From contig SCUS01000071.1 of NCBI GenBank assembly GCA_004297725.1, forward strand, positions 1 through 64,000: DNA of 64,000 bases. The letters are read 5' to 3'. Every line of letters starts with the position of its first letter. The stretch's first letter is position 1. The position numbers and the translations under genes are program-made. This DNA is from Myxococcaceae bacterium. GTDB lineage: Bacteria; Myxococcota_A; Polyangia; Polyangiales; Ga0077539. The notes under the pieces were generated by a model, which was not told where the DNA came from, did not search any database, and worked only from the letters and a program-made list of their open reading frames with translations. Below, piece by piece: positions 36,183 through 43,888 of the stretch.

Positions 36183-36214
36183 TGGACGACCGTAGAGTGG
36201 ACGACGGGTCGTCC
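36183..36214 (+). promoter_or_regulatory. Inverted and direct repeats upstream of dnaK
   Basis: TGGACGAC occurs at 36183-36190 and 36198-36205 (15-bp phase), and GGACGAC at 36199-36205 faces GTCGTCC at 36208-36214 across a 2-bp gap. The palindrome lies about 20 bp before the dnaK start within the 113-bp gap after argF. It could be a transcription-factor site or a 5'-UTR hairpin. It does not match the CIRCE element, and no heat-shock promoter was identified. Confidence 0.35.
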
Positions 36215-36233
36215 TCAACGAGCGGGTTCTCGG

Positions 36234-38069
36234 ATGGAAAAGGTCATCGGGATCGATCTGGGTACGACGAATTCCTGTGTTGCCGTTGTTGAAAACGGCA
36301 CCGCGGTCGTGATCGCAAATCGGGGCGGGTACAAGACCACGCCGTCGATGGTGGCGATGACCGAGGCAGGCAAGCGGCTGGTGGGTCACCTCGCGAAGCG
36401 CCAGGCGATCACCAACGCGGAGAACACCGTCTACTCGGCCAAGCGCCTCATCGGGCGCAAGTGGAACAGCCCCCAGGTCAAGCAGGTGGCCTCGACGGCC
36501 TCCTACAACATCGTCGAGGGTCCGCACGGGGACGTGCGCATCTCGCTGCGAGACAAGGCGCACTCGGTGCCTGAGATCTCGGCCATGGTGCTGGCGGAGA
36601 TGAAGCTCATCGCCGAGGAGTACCTGGGGCACGAGGTGCAGAAGGCCGTGGTGACGGTACCTGCGTACTTCAACGACAACCAGCGTCAGGCGACCAAGGA
36701 CGCGGGGGCCATCGCGGGCCTGGAGGTCATCCGGATCATCAACGAGCCCACGGCGGCGGCGCTGGCGTACGGGTTCGGGCGCAACATCGACCGCACCGTG
36801 GCGGTGTACGACCTCGGCGGCGGCACCTTCGACGTGTCCATCCTCGAGATCGGTTCGACCGGGGTGTTCAAGGTCATCTCGACCGCGGGCGACACCTTCC
36901 TCGGGGGCGAGGACTTCGACGCGCGGGTCATCGACTGGCTGGTCGAGGGCTTCCGCGAGGAGCACGGCCTCGACCTTCGCAAAGACCGTATGGCCCTGCA
37001 GCGCCTGAAGGACGCCGCGGAGAAGGCCAAGGTCGAGCTGTCGTCCGTGCGCGAGGTGGAGATCAACCTCCCGTTCATCATCTCGTCGGGTCGCAACGAG
37101 GCGCTCCACCTGCAGCGGGTGCTCTCCCGCTCGGACTTCGAGAACCTCACCGCCGACCTGGTGCAGAAGACCGTCGACATCATGCGGCAGACCCTCGACG
37201 ACGCGGGGCTGCACCGCGAAGACGTCGAGGACGTGATCCTGGTGGGCGGCATGACCCGGATGCCCCTGGTCGAGCGCAGCGTGGCGGAGTTTCTGGGGCG
37301 CGAGCCGAGCAAGGGGGTGCACCCCGACGAGGTGGTCGCCATCGGCGCGGCGATCCAGGGCTCGGCGCTGCTCGAAGACGAGGGCCCCACGGCCAACCGG
37401 GTGGTGCTGCTCGATGTGACCCCGCAGACCCTCGGCATGATGGTCGCTGGCGGGCTCATGGAGCCGCTCATCCCGAAGGACACCACGGTGCCCACGGCGC
37501 GCGGCAAGACCTTCACCACGTCGAGGGACAACCAGACGGCGGTGAAGATCCTGGTGATGCAGGGCGAGAGCGAGCAGGCCGACCAGAACGAGCTCCTCGG
37601 GGAGTTCATTTTGACCGGGTTGCGGCGCGCGCCCGCCGGGGTGGTAGAAATCGAGGTGACCTTCGAGATCAACGCCGACGGCATCGTGAGCGTCCACGCC
37701 AAGGACCTCGAGACCGGCAAGGAGCAGTCGATCACCGTGACGGCCACCTCGGGGCTCACCCGCGAGGAGATCGAGGCCATGATCGACGCGGGCAAGGAGT
37801 TCGCGGTCGAGCGCAAGCGCGACGAGGAGTACGAGGCTCGCAGGCAGGAGGCCGAGGGGCTGATGCACGAGATCGAGCGGCTCTTCGACAAGGTCTCCAA
37901 GGTCGTGGGCGGCAGCGACTACGGTCGCGACGCGCTCGACAAGGCCCAGGGGGTGATCGAGCGCACCAAGGTCGCCATCGATCGCCACGACTCCGCGGCG
38001 CTGAAGGAGCAGGTGGAGGCTTTGTCCCGTACCTTCCGGATGTTCAAGGGAGTGGTGGCGAAGGCCTAG
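36234..38069 (+). CDS. dnaK: Hsp70-family molecular chaperone DnaK
   Basis: A 611-residue Hsp70: nucleotide-binding domain with IGIDLGTTNSCVAV, VVTVPAYFNDNQRQATKDAG, AVYDLGGGTFDVSI and ILVGGMTRMPLV. The substrate-binding domain starts near residue 390 (LLDVTPQTLGMMVAGG), and the helical lid is somewhat shorter than in E. coli DnaK. The ATG gives MEKVIGIDL, the family start. It refolds proteins with DnaJ and GrpE, neither of which lies in the window. Myxobacteria carry several dnaK paralogs, so this need not be the main housekeeping copy. Confidence 0.93.
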   Translation: MEKVIGIDLGTTNSCVAVVENGTAVVIANRGGYKTTPSMVAMTEAGKRLVGHLAKRQAITNAENTVYSAKRLIGRKWNSPQVKQVASTASYNIVEGPHGDVRISLRDKAHSVPEISAMVLAEMKLIAEEYLGHEVQKAVVTVPAYFNDNQRQATKDAGAIAGLEVIRIINEPTAAALAYGFGRNIDRTVAVYDLGGGTFDVSILEIGSTGVFKVISTAGDTFLGGEDFDARVIDWLVEGFREEHGLDLRKDRMALQRLKDAAEKAKVELSSVREVEINLPFIISSGRNEALHLQRVLSRSDFENLTADLVQKTVDIMRQTLDDAGLHREDVEDVILVGGMTRMPLVERSVAEFLGREPSKGVHPDEVVAIGAAIQGSALLEDEGPTANRVVLLDVTPQTLGMMVAGGLMEPLIPKDTTVPTARGKTFTTSRDNQTAVKILVMQGESEQADQNELLGEFILTGLRRAPAGVVEIEVTFEINADGIVSVHAKDLETGKEQSITVTATSGLTREEIEAMIDAGKEFAVERKRDEEYEARRQEAEGLMHEIERLFDKVSKVVGGSDYGRDALDKAQGVIERTKVAIDRHDSAALKEQVEALSRTFRMFKGVVAKA

Positions 38070-38113
38070 AGGCTCGGCGAGGGAATTGATTCTGGAGGAC
38101 AAGGATCGCGTTG

Positions 38114-39328
38114 ATGGCAACCCGTGAGGGCCGAAAGACACCGACCGGATCGGAGATCGACGACTGGTTCGATCTCCTCGACGAAGAGTCACCGGAGCCC
38201 GCTCCGAAGGCTCCGACTCCGCCGACGGAGATCTCTCGGAAGATCACGCCCGCCGTCGATCCCGTCGACTCGTGGGACTGGGACATGGAGGCGCCATCCC
38301 CGTCCGTTCCTCCGCCCATCGCGGCCGAGCCCGAGGAGGAGGAGGAGTTCACCGACTTCGGCGGGCCCACACCGGTCGCGGGTCCCGTCGGCGCAGTAAG
38401 CGTCTCCAGCCCGCCGAAGCCCGAGACCACCCGGCGTTTCCAGGGGACGATGATGTTCGGCGCCACCCCGCTGCCGCCGCCCTCCGCGGCGCCCCCCGCT
38501 CCATCCGAGCGGCCGCATGCGCCACCACCACCACCGCCGCCGCTGCCGGTCGCCACGCCTGCGAAGCCCCCGTCGCAGCGACAGCGCACGCCGGTGCCGC
38601 GCGCTCCGGTCGTTCGCGCCAATCAGGTGGTTCCTCTGTCGGGCCCTTCGAGCTGGACGCCCCCGCCGTCCCCGCCGGTGACCTCGCATCACCCCGAGCT
38701 CACCTCCTCCGACCTCGACGACCTGGAGTTCGAGGACGTCTCCACGTCGCGGCACTCGGTGCCGGGCGTCGAGCGTCGCTCCGAGCGTGCCACCCAGCAG
38801 CGCTCGACCCCGGTGGTGCCGGTCACCGAGGTCCAGCGCACGCAGCGTACCCCGGTGGTGGAGGCCTCCATCCCCGCCGAGGCCCAGCGCTCGCCGGTGC
38901 CGTCGCGCCCGTCGCCTCCGCGGCAGGAGCGCTCCCTCACGCCGCCGTCGACCCGGCGCGAGATGATCGACCGCTTCGAGCTCGGCGACTTCACCGGCGC
39001 CCTCTCCCTCGCCGAGACCCTGCTCGAGATCGACCGCAGCGACTCCGAGGCGCGCCGCATCGCGGAGACCTCGCGCACCAGGCTGCGGGCGATCTACGTC
39101 GGCCGCCTCGGGGCGCTCGATCAGGTGCCTGTGATGATGATCCCCCACGCCGAGCTGCGCTGGCTGGCGCTCGACCACCGCGCGGGCTTCGTGCTCTCGC
39201 TGGTCGATGGCACGTCGAGCATCGAGGAGATCATCGACGTCTCCACGATGCCGCAGCTCGAGGTGCTCCGGACGCTCTACAACCTCCTCAGCCAGAACGT
39301 GATCTCGCTGAGGAGGCCGCGGTACTGA
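38114..39328 (+). CDS. Proline-rich regulatory-type protein with conserved C-terminal domain
   Basis: A 404-residue cytoplasmic protein. The first 270 residues are low-complexity and Pro/Ser/Glu-rich (including SWDWDMEAP and a run of nine Pro). The last 130 are ordered: RFELGDFTGALSLAETLLEID (TPR-like helix pair), then VPVMMIPHAELRWLALDHRAGFVLSLVDG and IEEIIDVSTMPQLEVLRTLYNLLSQN. That C-terminal module recurs in myxobacterial proteins of unknown role, to my recollection. GGAGG at about 38092 supports the ATG. It follows dnaK by 44 bp on the same strand and may share its transcript. Confidence 0.8.
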   Translation: MATREGRKTPTGSEIDDWFDLLDEESPEPAPKAPTPPTEISRKITPAVDPVDSWDWDMEAPSPSVPPPIAAEPEEEEEFTDFGGPTPVAGPVGAVSVSSPPKPETTRRFQGTMMFGATPLPPPSAAPPAPSERPHAPPPPPPPLPVATPAKPPSQRQRTPVPRAPVVRANQVVPLSGPSSWTPPPSPPVTSHHPELTSSDLDDLEFEDVSTSRHSVPGVERRSERATQQRSTPVVPVTEVQRTQRTPVVEASIPAEAQRSPVPSRPSPPRQERSLTPPSTRREMIDRFELGDFTGALSLAETLLEIDRSDSEARRIAETSRTRLRAIYVGRLGALDQVPVMMIPHAELRWLALDHRAGFVLSLVDGTSSIEEIIDVSTMPQLEVLRTLYNLLSQNVISLRRPRY

Positions 39329-39332
39329 CCGA

Positions 39333-40097
39333 CTACATCGAGAGGCCGCCGTCGATGTCGATGGTGCGGCCGGTGAAGTAGTCGCACTCCAGCACGAAGC
39401 GCACGCCCTGCCAGATGTCCTCCGGCACGCCCACGCGCCCCGCCGGAACCTTCTCCACCAGCGCGTCGCGCGCCTTCTGGTTCATGCCCTGGGTCATCGG
39501 GGTCTCGATCATCCCCGGCGCGATGGCGCCCACGCGGATGCCGTAGGCCCCGAACTCCCGCGCCCACGTCAGCGTGTTGGCCGCGAGCGCCGCCTTCGCC
39601 GCGCTGTAGTTCGACTGGCCGCGGTTGCCGTAGCGGGCGATGCTCGACATGTTCACGATCACCCCGGGGCGGGTGTTGGTCTCCATCATCTTCGCGATCA
39701 CCTCGCGGGCGATCATCGTCGCGCCGGTGAGGTTGACGTCGATGACGGCGTTCCACTGATCGCGGCTCATCTTGGTGATCGCGCCGGTCTCACGGTCCTT
39801 CTTGACGAGCAGTCCGTCGCGCAGGATGCCGGCGTTGTTGATCAGGCCGTTGAGCCCGCCCATCGCGCCGTACGCCCAGTTGACGAAGTCCACGACCTCG
39901 GCCTCGTCGGCCACGTTCAGCTTGCGCGTGTGCAGCTTGCCAGGGCCCGTCACCGAGGCCGCGAGCGACGCGAGGCCGTCCTCCTTCACGTCCCCCACCG
40001 CGACCTGCGCGCCGGCCTCTACGAGCCGCTTCGCGAAGTGCGCGCCCATGCCCTGCGCCCCGCCCGTGACGATGATCTTGAAGGTGCTGAGTTCCAT
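39333..40097 (-). CDS. Short-chain dehydrogenase/reductase (FabG-like)
   Basis: A 254-residue NAD(P)-dependent oxidoreductase. Cofactor motif TGGAQGMG near the N-terminus, NNAG, and the catalytic triad Ser (MSSIARYG), Tyr and Lys (NYSAAKAAL). A good ribosome binding site GGAGGAGA precedes the ATG. Family members reduce 3-ketoacyl thioesters or oxidise alcohols; the substrate is undetermined, and no fatty-acid genes adjoin. Confidence 0.92.
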   Translation of the reverse strand: MELSTFKIIVTGGAQGMGAHFAKRLVEAGAQVAVGDVKEDGLASLAASVTGPGKLHTRKLNVADEAEVVDFVNWAYGAMGGLNGLINNAGILRDGLLVKKDRETGAITKMSRDQWNAVIDVNLTGATMIAREVIAKMMETNTRPGVIVNMSSIARYGNRGQSNYSAAKAALAANTLTWAREFGAYGIRVGAIAPGMIETPMTQGMNQKARDALVEKVPAGRVGVPEDIWQGVRFVLECDYFTGRTIDIDGGLSM

Positions 40098-40178
40098 GAC
40101 TGTCTCCTCCGGCGCCCGCTGTCGACGCGGGGCGCGCGGCGGCGGGTGTAGTGCCTCCCGCCGCGCACTGTAAAGACC

Positions 40179-41027
40179 TCACCGCGCGCGGCGGAGGAAG
40201 TCCTCGATGAGCGAGCGGGCGATGGACAGCCGCGGCGGCAGCGTGGGCAGCGCCCCGGGCTCGAACCACCGCGCCTCCTCCAGCTCCCCGTCGCGGAGGA
40301 CCACCTCGCCGCCCGCGTGACGCGCGACGAAGCCCATCATGAGCTGGTGGGGGAAGGGCCACGGCTGGCTGCCCTGGTAGGTGATCTCGTCGACCAGCAG
40401 CCCGGTCTCCTCGGCCACCTCGCGGCGCACGCACGACTCCAGCGACTCGCCCGCCTCGACGAAGCCCGCCACGAGGCCGTAGCGCCCCGCGGGCCACGAG
40501 GCCTGGCGCGTCAGCAGCATCCGGGGGCCGTCGTGGATCAGCACGATGATGCACGGCGAGACCCGCGGATACACCACGTGGCCGCAGTGCCCGCAGCGCT
40601 TCGCGCGCTCGGCGGGGTCGGGCTGCGTCATGCGCGTACCGCAGTCGCCGCAGAAGCGGTTGGTGCGGTCCCAGTGGAGCACCTGCGAGCCGAGCGCCGC
40701 CGCGGTCCACTCTGCCGACGGGAGGACGGTCGCCGCCGCGCGGAGGTTGCTCGCGATGACCCCTTCGGGGAGCTCCGTGCCCGGCGCCAGCTCGCCGACC
40801 AGGGCGGGGTGACCGTCGAGGCGCCCGACGTGGTGGGACCGCAGCATCGAGAGGCCCGCGACCGCCGGCTCGTCGAGCAGCGAGGGGGCGTCGGCGTGGT
40901 GGCGCTGCAACAGCAGGAGATCGGCGCCGCGGAAGACGCACCAGCGCGCGTCGCCGGGACGCGGGTCGGGGACCGCGTCGCAGCCGGGAGAGAACCGATC
41001 GTCGGGAGGGGGAAAGATCGCGAGCAT
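40179..41027 (-). CDS. nudC: NAD+ diphosphatase / NAD-decapping enzyme NudC
   Basis: A 282-residue Nudix hydrolase. The Nudix box GFVEAGESLESCVRREVAEE-TG is complete. The zinc ribbon CGDCG and CGHCG and the NudC-specific SQPWPFPHQLMMGF define the subfamily that hydrolyses NAD(H) and removes NAD caps from RNA. MLAIFPPPDDRF at 41027 was chosen as start; the longer open frame upstream overlaps the next gene and lacks NudC similarity. Confidence 0.93.
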   Translation of the reverse strand: MLAIFPPPDDRFSPGCDAVPDPRPGDARWCVFRGADLLLLQRHHADAPSLLDEPAVAGLSMLRSHHVGRLDGHPALVGELAPGTELPEGVIASNLRAAATVLPSAEWTAAALGSQVLHWDRTNRFCGDCGTRMTQPDPAERAKRCGHCGHVVYPRVSPCIIVLIHDGPRMLLTRQASWPAGRYGLVAGFVEAGESLESCVRREVAEETGLLVDEITYQGSQPWPFPHQLMMGFVARHAGGEVVLRDGELEEARWFEPGALPTLPPRLSIARSLIEDFLRRAR

Positions 41028-41040
41028 GGCCCGCGCACAC

Positions 41041-41487
41041 TTAGGCAGTGCGGGCGTGCTTGTCGATGAGGCGGGCGATGCCCGGGACGGCTTCCTCGAC
41101 GTTCTTCTTCCCCTGCGGGCGGAGCTGCTGGTAGGCGCTGCGCAGGGTGGTGTGCCGCGTGCGGTTGGCGCGGTCGTCGGTGATGCCCAGGAGCGCGTCG
41201 GCGACGTCACTCTTGCGCGCGGTGAAGTTGTCGACGATCGATCCGCCCTTCGCGACGTGGGCCTGGTAGATCGGGTCGAGACGCGCCGCGAAGTCGTCGA
41301 GCAGCCCGTCGACCACGTCGGGGATCATCCCGGGCTTCATGCCCTTGACCACCTTGAAGGCGCCCTTGATGGCGAGGCCGGACAGCCCCGACTTGGCCGC
41401 CACCTCGTCGTCGAGGAGGCGCTCGGCGTCTTTGACCACCTGCTGTCGGCGCGCGGGGTCCGTGAGGATGCTCTTCAGGTCTGCCAT
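41041..41487 (-). CDS. DUF6918-like conserved helical protein
   Basis: A 148-residue basic, helical, soluble protein beginning MADLKSILTDPARRQQVVKDAE, with GLAIKGAFKVVKGMKPGMIPDVVDGLL and SDVADALLGITDDRA. I recall this pattern from proteins annotated DUF6918 in actinobacteria and myxobacteria; function unknown. It is separated by 13 bp from nudC and may be co-transcribed. Confidence 0.8.
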   Translation of the reverse strand: MADLKSILTDPARRQQVVKDAERLLDDEVAAKSGLSGLAIKGAFKVVKGMKPGMIPDVVDGLLDDFAARLDPIYQAHVAKGGSIVDNFTARKSDVADALLGITDDRANRTRHTTLRSAYQQLRPQGKKNVEEAVPGIARLIDKHARTA

Positions 41488-41526
41488 GGGCGATGTCTCC
41501 GCTCGTTGGAGGGTGAAGGGGTCAGG

Positions 41527-42513
41527 TCAGTGCCAGGGGACGCTCGCGCCCGCCGTGTCGCCCATCTCGTACCGCACCAGCGTTCCGCCAGAGGCGACGT
41601 AGATGTCCGTGCACGGGAGCGCGCCGACGCCGAACTCGATGTTGGCCGCCGCGGAGATGCCGCGCTGGAGCACCTCGGGGTTGCTCCCGTCGGCGTCGAG
41701 CCGGATCAGCCGGCCGCCGCTGTTGTCGCCGATGTAGATGCGGCCCATGGCGTCGAAGGCGAGGCCGTCGGGGTTGCCGAGGCCCATCGCGACGGTCTCC
41801 CGGGCGGACTCCATGTTACCCGTCAAGGTAAGCTTGATGAGCGTTCCGGCGCCGTAGCTGTCTACGTAGAGCGAGCCGTCGCGGTGGAAGGCCACGCCGT
41901 TGGGCTGGCGGATCGTCGCCGTGGTCACCTGCGTGCGCATCCCGTCGACCACGCGGTACACGTGCCCGGCGGCGCTGAAGCTGCTGTAGTAGAGCGCTCC
42001 GTCGGGGCCCATGGTGAGGCCGTTGGGCGAGCCGGCGCCGGAGAGGTACACGGTGCCCATCGGGGCGTCGGCGGTGAGGTCGACGGCGTAGATGGTCGAC
42101 GTCGCGGGCGAGCCCACGAGGAGCCGCCGGTTGGCCACGTCGAGGGCGATGCCCCACACGGTGGTCGCCGCGGCGGGCAGCGAGGCCCAGCGGGACTCCG
42201 GGGCCATGCCCGGGCGGATGCGGCCCACGCCGCGGGACTGCGAGAAGTAGATGGTGCCGTCGGCGGCGATCACGAGGCCTTCGGTGCCGCGCACCGCGCT
42301 GATGTCAGGGCGCTCGGCGCCGCAGCGGGCGGGGGTGCCGCTGTCGCCGGTCGTCGGCACGTCGACGGCAGGAACATCGACGGCGGGAGCATCGACCGCG
42401 GGGGCGTCGACGGCGAGACCGGTGTCGGTGCCCGCGTCGGTGATCGGCGTGACGGCCGGGTCGCTGGAGCAGGCGGCGATGAGGGCGAAGCTGAAGGGAA
42501 GGGCGCGGCGCAT
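41527..42513 (-). CDS. SMP-30/NHL-type beta-propeller lipoprotein
   Basis: A 328-residue lipoprotein, MRRALPFSFALIAAC with Cys15, an AGGA ribosome binding site, and an Asp/Ala/Val linker (VDAPAVDAPAVDVPAVDVP). The propeller is formed by repeats such as GLVIAADGTIYFSQSRG, GIALDVANRRLLVGS, GLTMGPDGALYYSSF, GVAFHRDGSLYVDSYG and GLAFDAMGRIYIGDNSGG. This resembles gluconolactonase/SMP-30 folds, but the metal-binding residues cannot be confirmed by eye. Probably exposed on the outer membrane. Confidence 0.8.
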   Translation of the reverse strand: MRRALPFSFALIAACSSDPAVTPITDAGTDTGLAVDAPAVDAPAVDVPAVDVPTTGDSGTPARCGAERPDISAVRGTEGLVIAADGTIYFSQSRGVGRIRPGMAPESRWASLPAAATTVWGIALDVANRRLLVGSPATSTIYAVDLTADAPMGTVYLSGAGSPNGLTMGPDGALYYSSFSAAGHVYRVVDGMRTQVTTATIRQPNGVAFHRDGSLYVDSYGAGTLIKLTLTGNMESARETVAMGLGNPDGLAFDAMGRIYIGDNSGGRLIRLDADGSNPEVLQRGISAAANIEFGVGALPCTDIYVASGGTLVRYEMGDTAGASVPWH

Positions 42514-42619
42514 GGTTTCCTCGCGGGTGAGCTGCGGTTTCTCGCCGCAATCGGGTGTCAATGCAAGCGCGAGGATGATCGCTTCCCAGCGCGGCCCGGC
42601 GGCGCTACGTCACGGCATC

Positions 42620-43261
42620 ATGAAAGACACGCTGACGCACCTGCGCAGGGAGTACCGGGCGAGCTCCCTCGACGAGGCCGGGGTGGCGGGCGATCCGCTG
42701 GTGGAGTTTCGTCGCTGGTTCGCCGAGGCCCACGCCGCGGGGGTCGACGAGCCCAACGCGATGACCCTCGCGACGGTCTCGGCGGAGGGGCTGCCGAGGG
42801 CGCGCGTCGTCCTGCTCAAGGACGTCGACGACGAGGGCTTCGTGTTCTTCACCAACTACGAGAGCGCCAAGGGGCGCGAGCTGGCGGCGCACCCGGTCGC
42901 GGCGCTGGTGTTCCTCTGGCTGCCGCTCGAGCGCTCGGTGCGCGTCGAGGGGAGGGTCGAGCGGGTCGACGCCGCGACCTCCGACGCCTACTTCGCCCAG
43001 CGCCCGAGGGCCAGCCAGCTCGGCGCCAACGCGTCGCCGCAGAGCCAGGTGGTGGCCGACCGCTCGGAGATCGAGCGGGCCTTCGCCGAGGCCGAGGCGC
43101 GCCACGCCGGAGCGCCGGTGCCGAGGCCCGGGGGCTGGGGCGGCTATCGGGTGATTCCCACGGCGGTGGAGTTCTGGCAGGGGCGCCCGAGCCGGCTGCA
43201 CGACCGGCTGCGCTACCGCCTCCAGGACGGTCGCTGGGTCATCGAGCGCCTGGCCCCGTAG
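42620..43261 (+). CDS. pdxH: Pyridoxamine 5'-phosphate oxidase
   Basis: A 213-residue FMN enzyme that oxidises PNP/PMP to pyridoxal 5'-phosphate. Motifs: PNAMTLATVSAEGLPRARVVLLKD, FVFFTNYESAKGREL, LGANASPQSQVV, and the C-terminal PxxxEFWQGRPSRLHDR and RLAP that bind PLP. A typical length. It begins 107 bp from the divergent propeller gene. argD, encoded upstream, is PLP-dependent, but there is no operon link. Confidence 0.95.
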   Translation: MKDTLTHLRREYRASSLDEAGVAGDPLVEFRRWFAEAHAAGVDEPNAMTLATVSAEGLPRARVVLLKDVDDEGFVFFTNYESAKGRELAAHPVAALVFLWLPLERSVRVEGRVERVDAATSDAYFAQRPRASQLGANASPQSQVVADRSEIERAFAEAEARHAGAPVPRPGGWGGYRVIPTAVEFWQGRPSRLHDRLRYRLQDGRWVIERLAP

Positions 43262-43321
43262 CGGCGCTTCGGTCGCGTCTTGGACTTCGACGCGCGACCC
43301 TTCCTAGACTGGCCGCAGCGT

Positions 43322-43888
43322 ATGAACGAGATCAAGGCCAGCCGGGTGCTCGCGTCGGGCCAGCGCATCGCCGTCGTCCACGGCGACCTCACCCGCGAGG
43401 CGGTGGACGCGGTGGTCAACCCCGCCAACGGCTGGCTCGCCCATGGGGGCGGCGTGGCCGGAGCCATCCTGCGGAGGGCGGGCATCGACCTGCAACTGGA
43501 GAGCGACGAGTGGGTCGACCGCCACGGTCAGGTGCCCAACGGCGGGGTCGCGCTCACCAGGGGGTACATGCTCCCGGCGCGGATGGTGATCCATGCGGTG
43601 GGCCCGGTGTGGCACGGGGGAGGGCGCTCGGAGGAGGCCGAGCTGGGCGCCGCGGTCACCAACACCCTCGACCTCGCCGAGCGGGAGGGCTGCGGCACCG
43701 TGGCCATGCCCGCCATCAGCTCGGGGATCTTCGGGTTCCCGAAGGAGCGATGCGCGGAGATCCTCTTCGAGCGCGCGGAGGCGTGGTTCGCCGCGCACCC
43801 GAAGAGCGTCGTGAGGGAGCTGCGCTTCACCAACATCGACGCGCCGACGGTGAGGGTGTTCGCCGAGGAGTTCGAGCGCCGCGGCTGA
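43322..43888 (+). CDS. Macrodomain (ADP-ribose-binding) protein
   Basis: A 188-residue protein with the macro fold: GDLTREAVDAVVNPANGWLAHGGGVAGAI, PNGGVALTRGYMLPARMVIHAVGP and MPAISSGIFGFPKERCA. The Asn-rich AVVNPAN and GGGVAG loops are the ADP-ribose site, and family members remove mono-ADP-ribose or deacetylate O-acetyl-ADP-ribose. ATG 43322 preferred over TTG 43280. Its stop abuts the stop of the convergent pseudokinase gene. Confidence 0.92.
   Translation: MNEIKASRVLASGQRIAVVHGDLTREAVDAVVNPANGWLAHGGGVAGAILRRAGIDLQLESDEWVDRHGQVPNGGVALTRGYMLPARMVIHAVGPVWHGGGRSEEAELGAAVTNTLDLAEREGCGTVAMPAISSGIFGFPKERCAEILFERAEAWFAAHPKSVVRELRFTNIDAPTVRVFAEEFERRG

Noticed and set aside
36183..36214. CIRCE heat-shock operator ahead of dnaK
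   Set aside because: The palindrome does not match the TTAGCACTC-GAGTGCTAA consensus.
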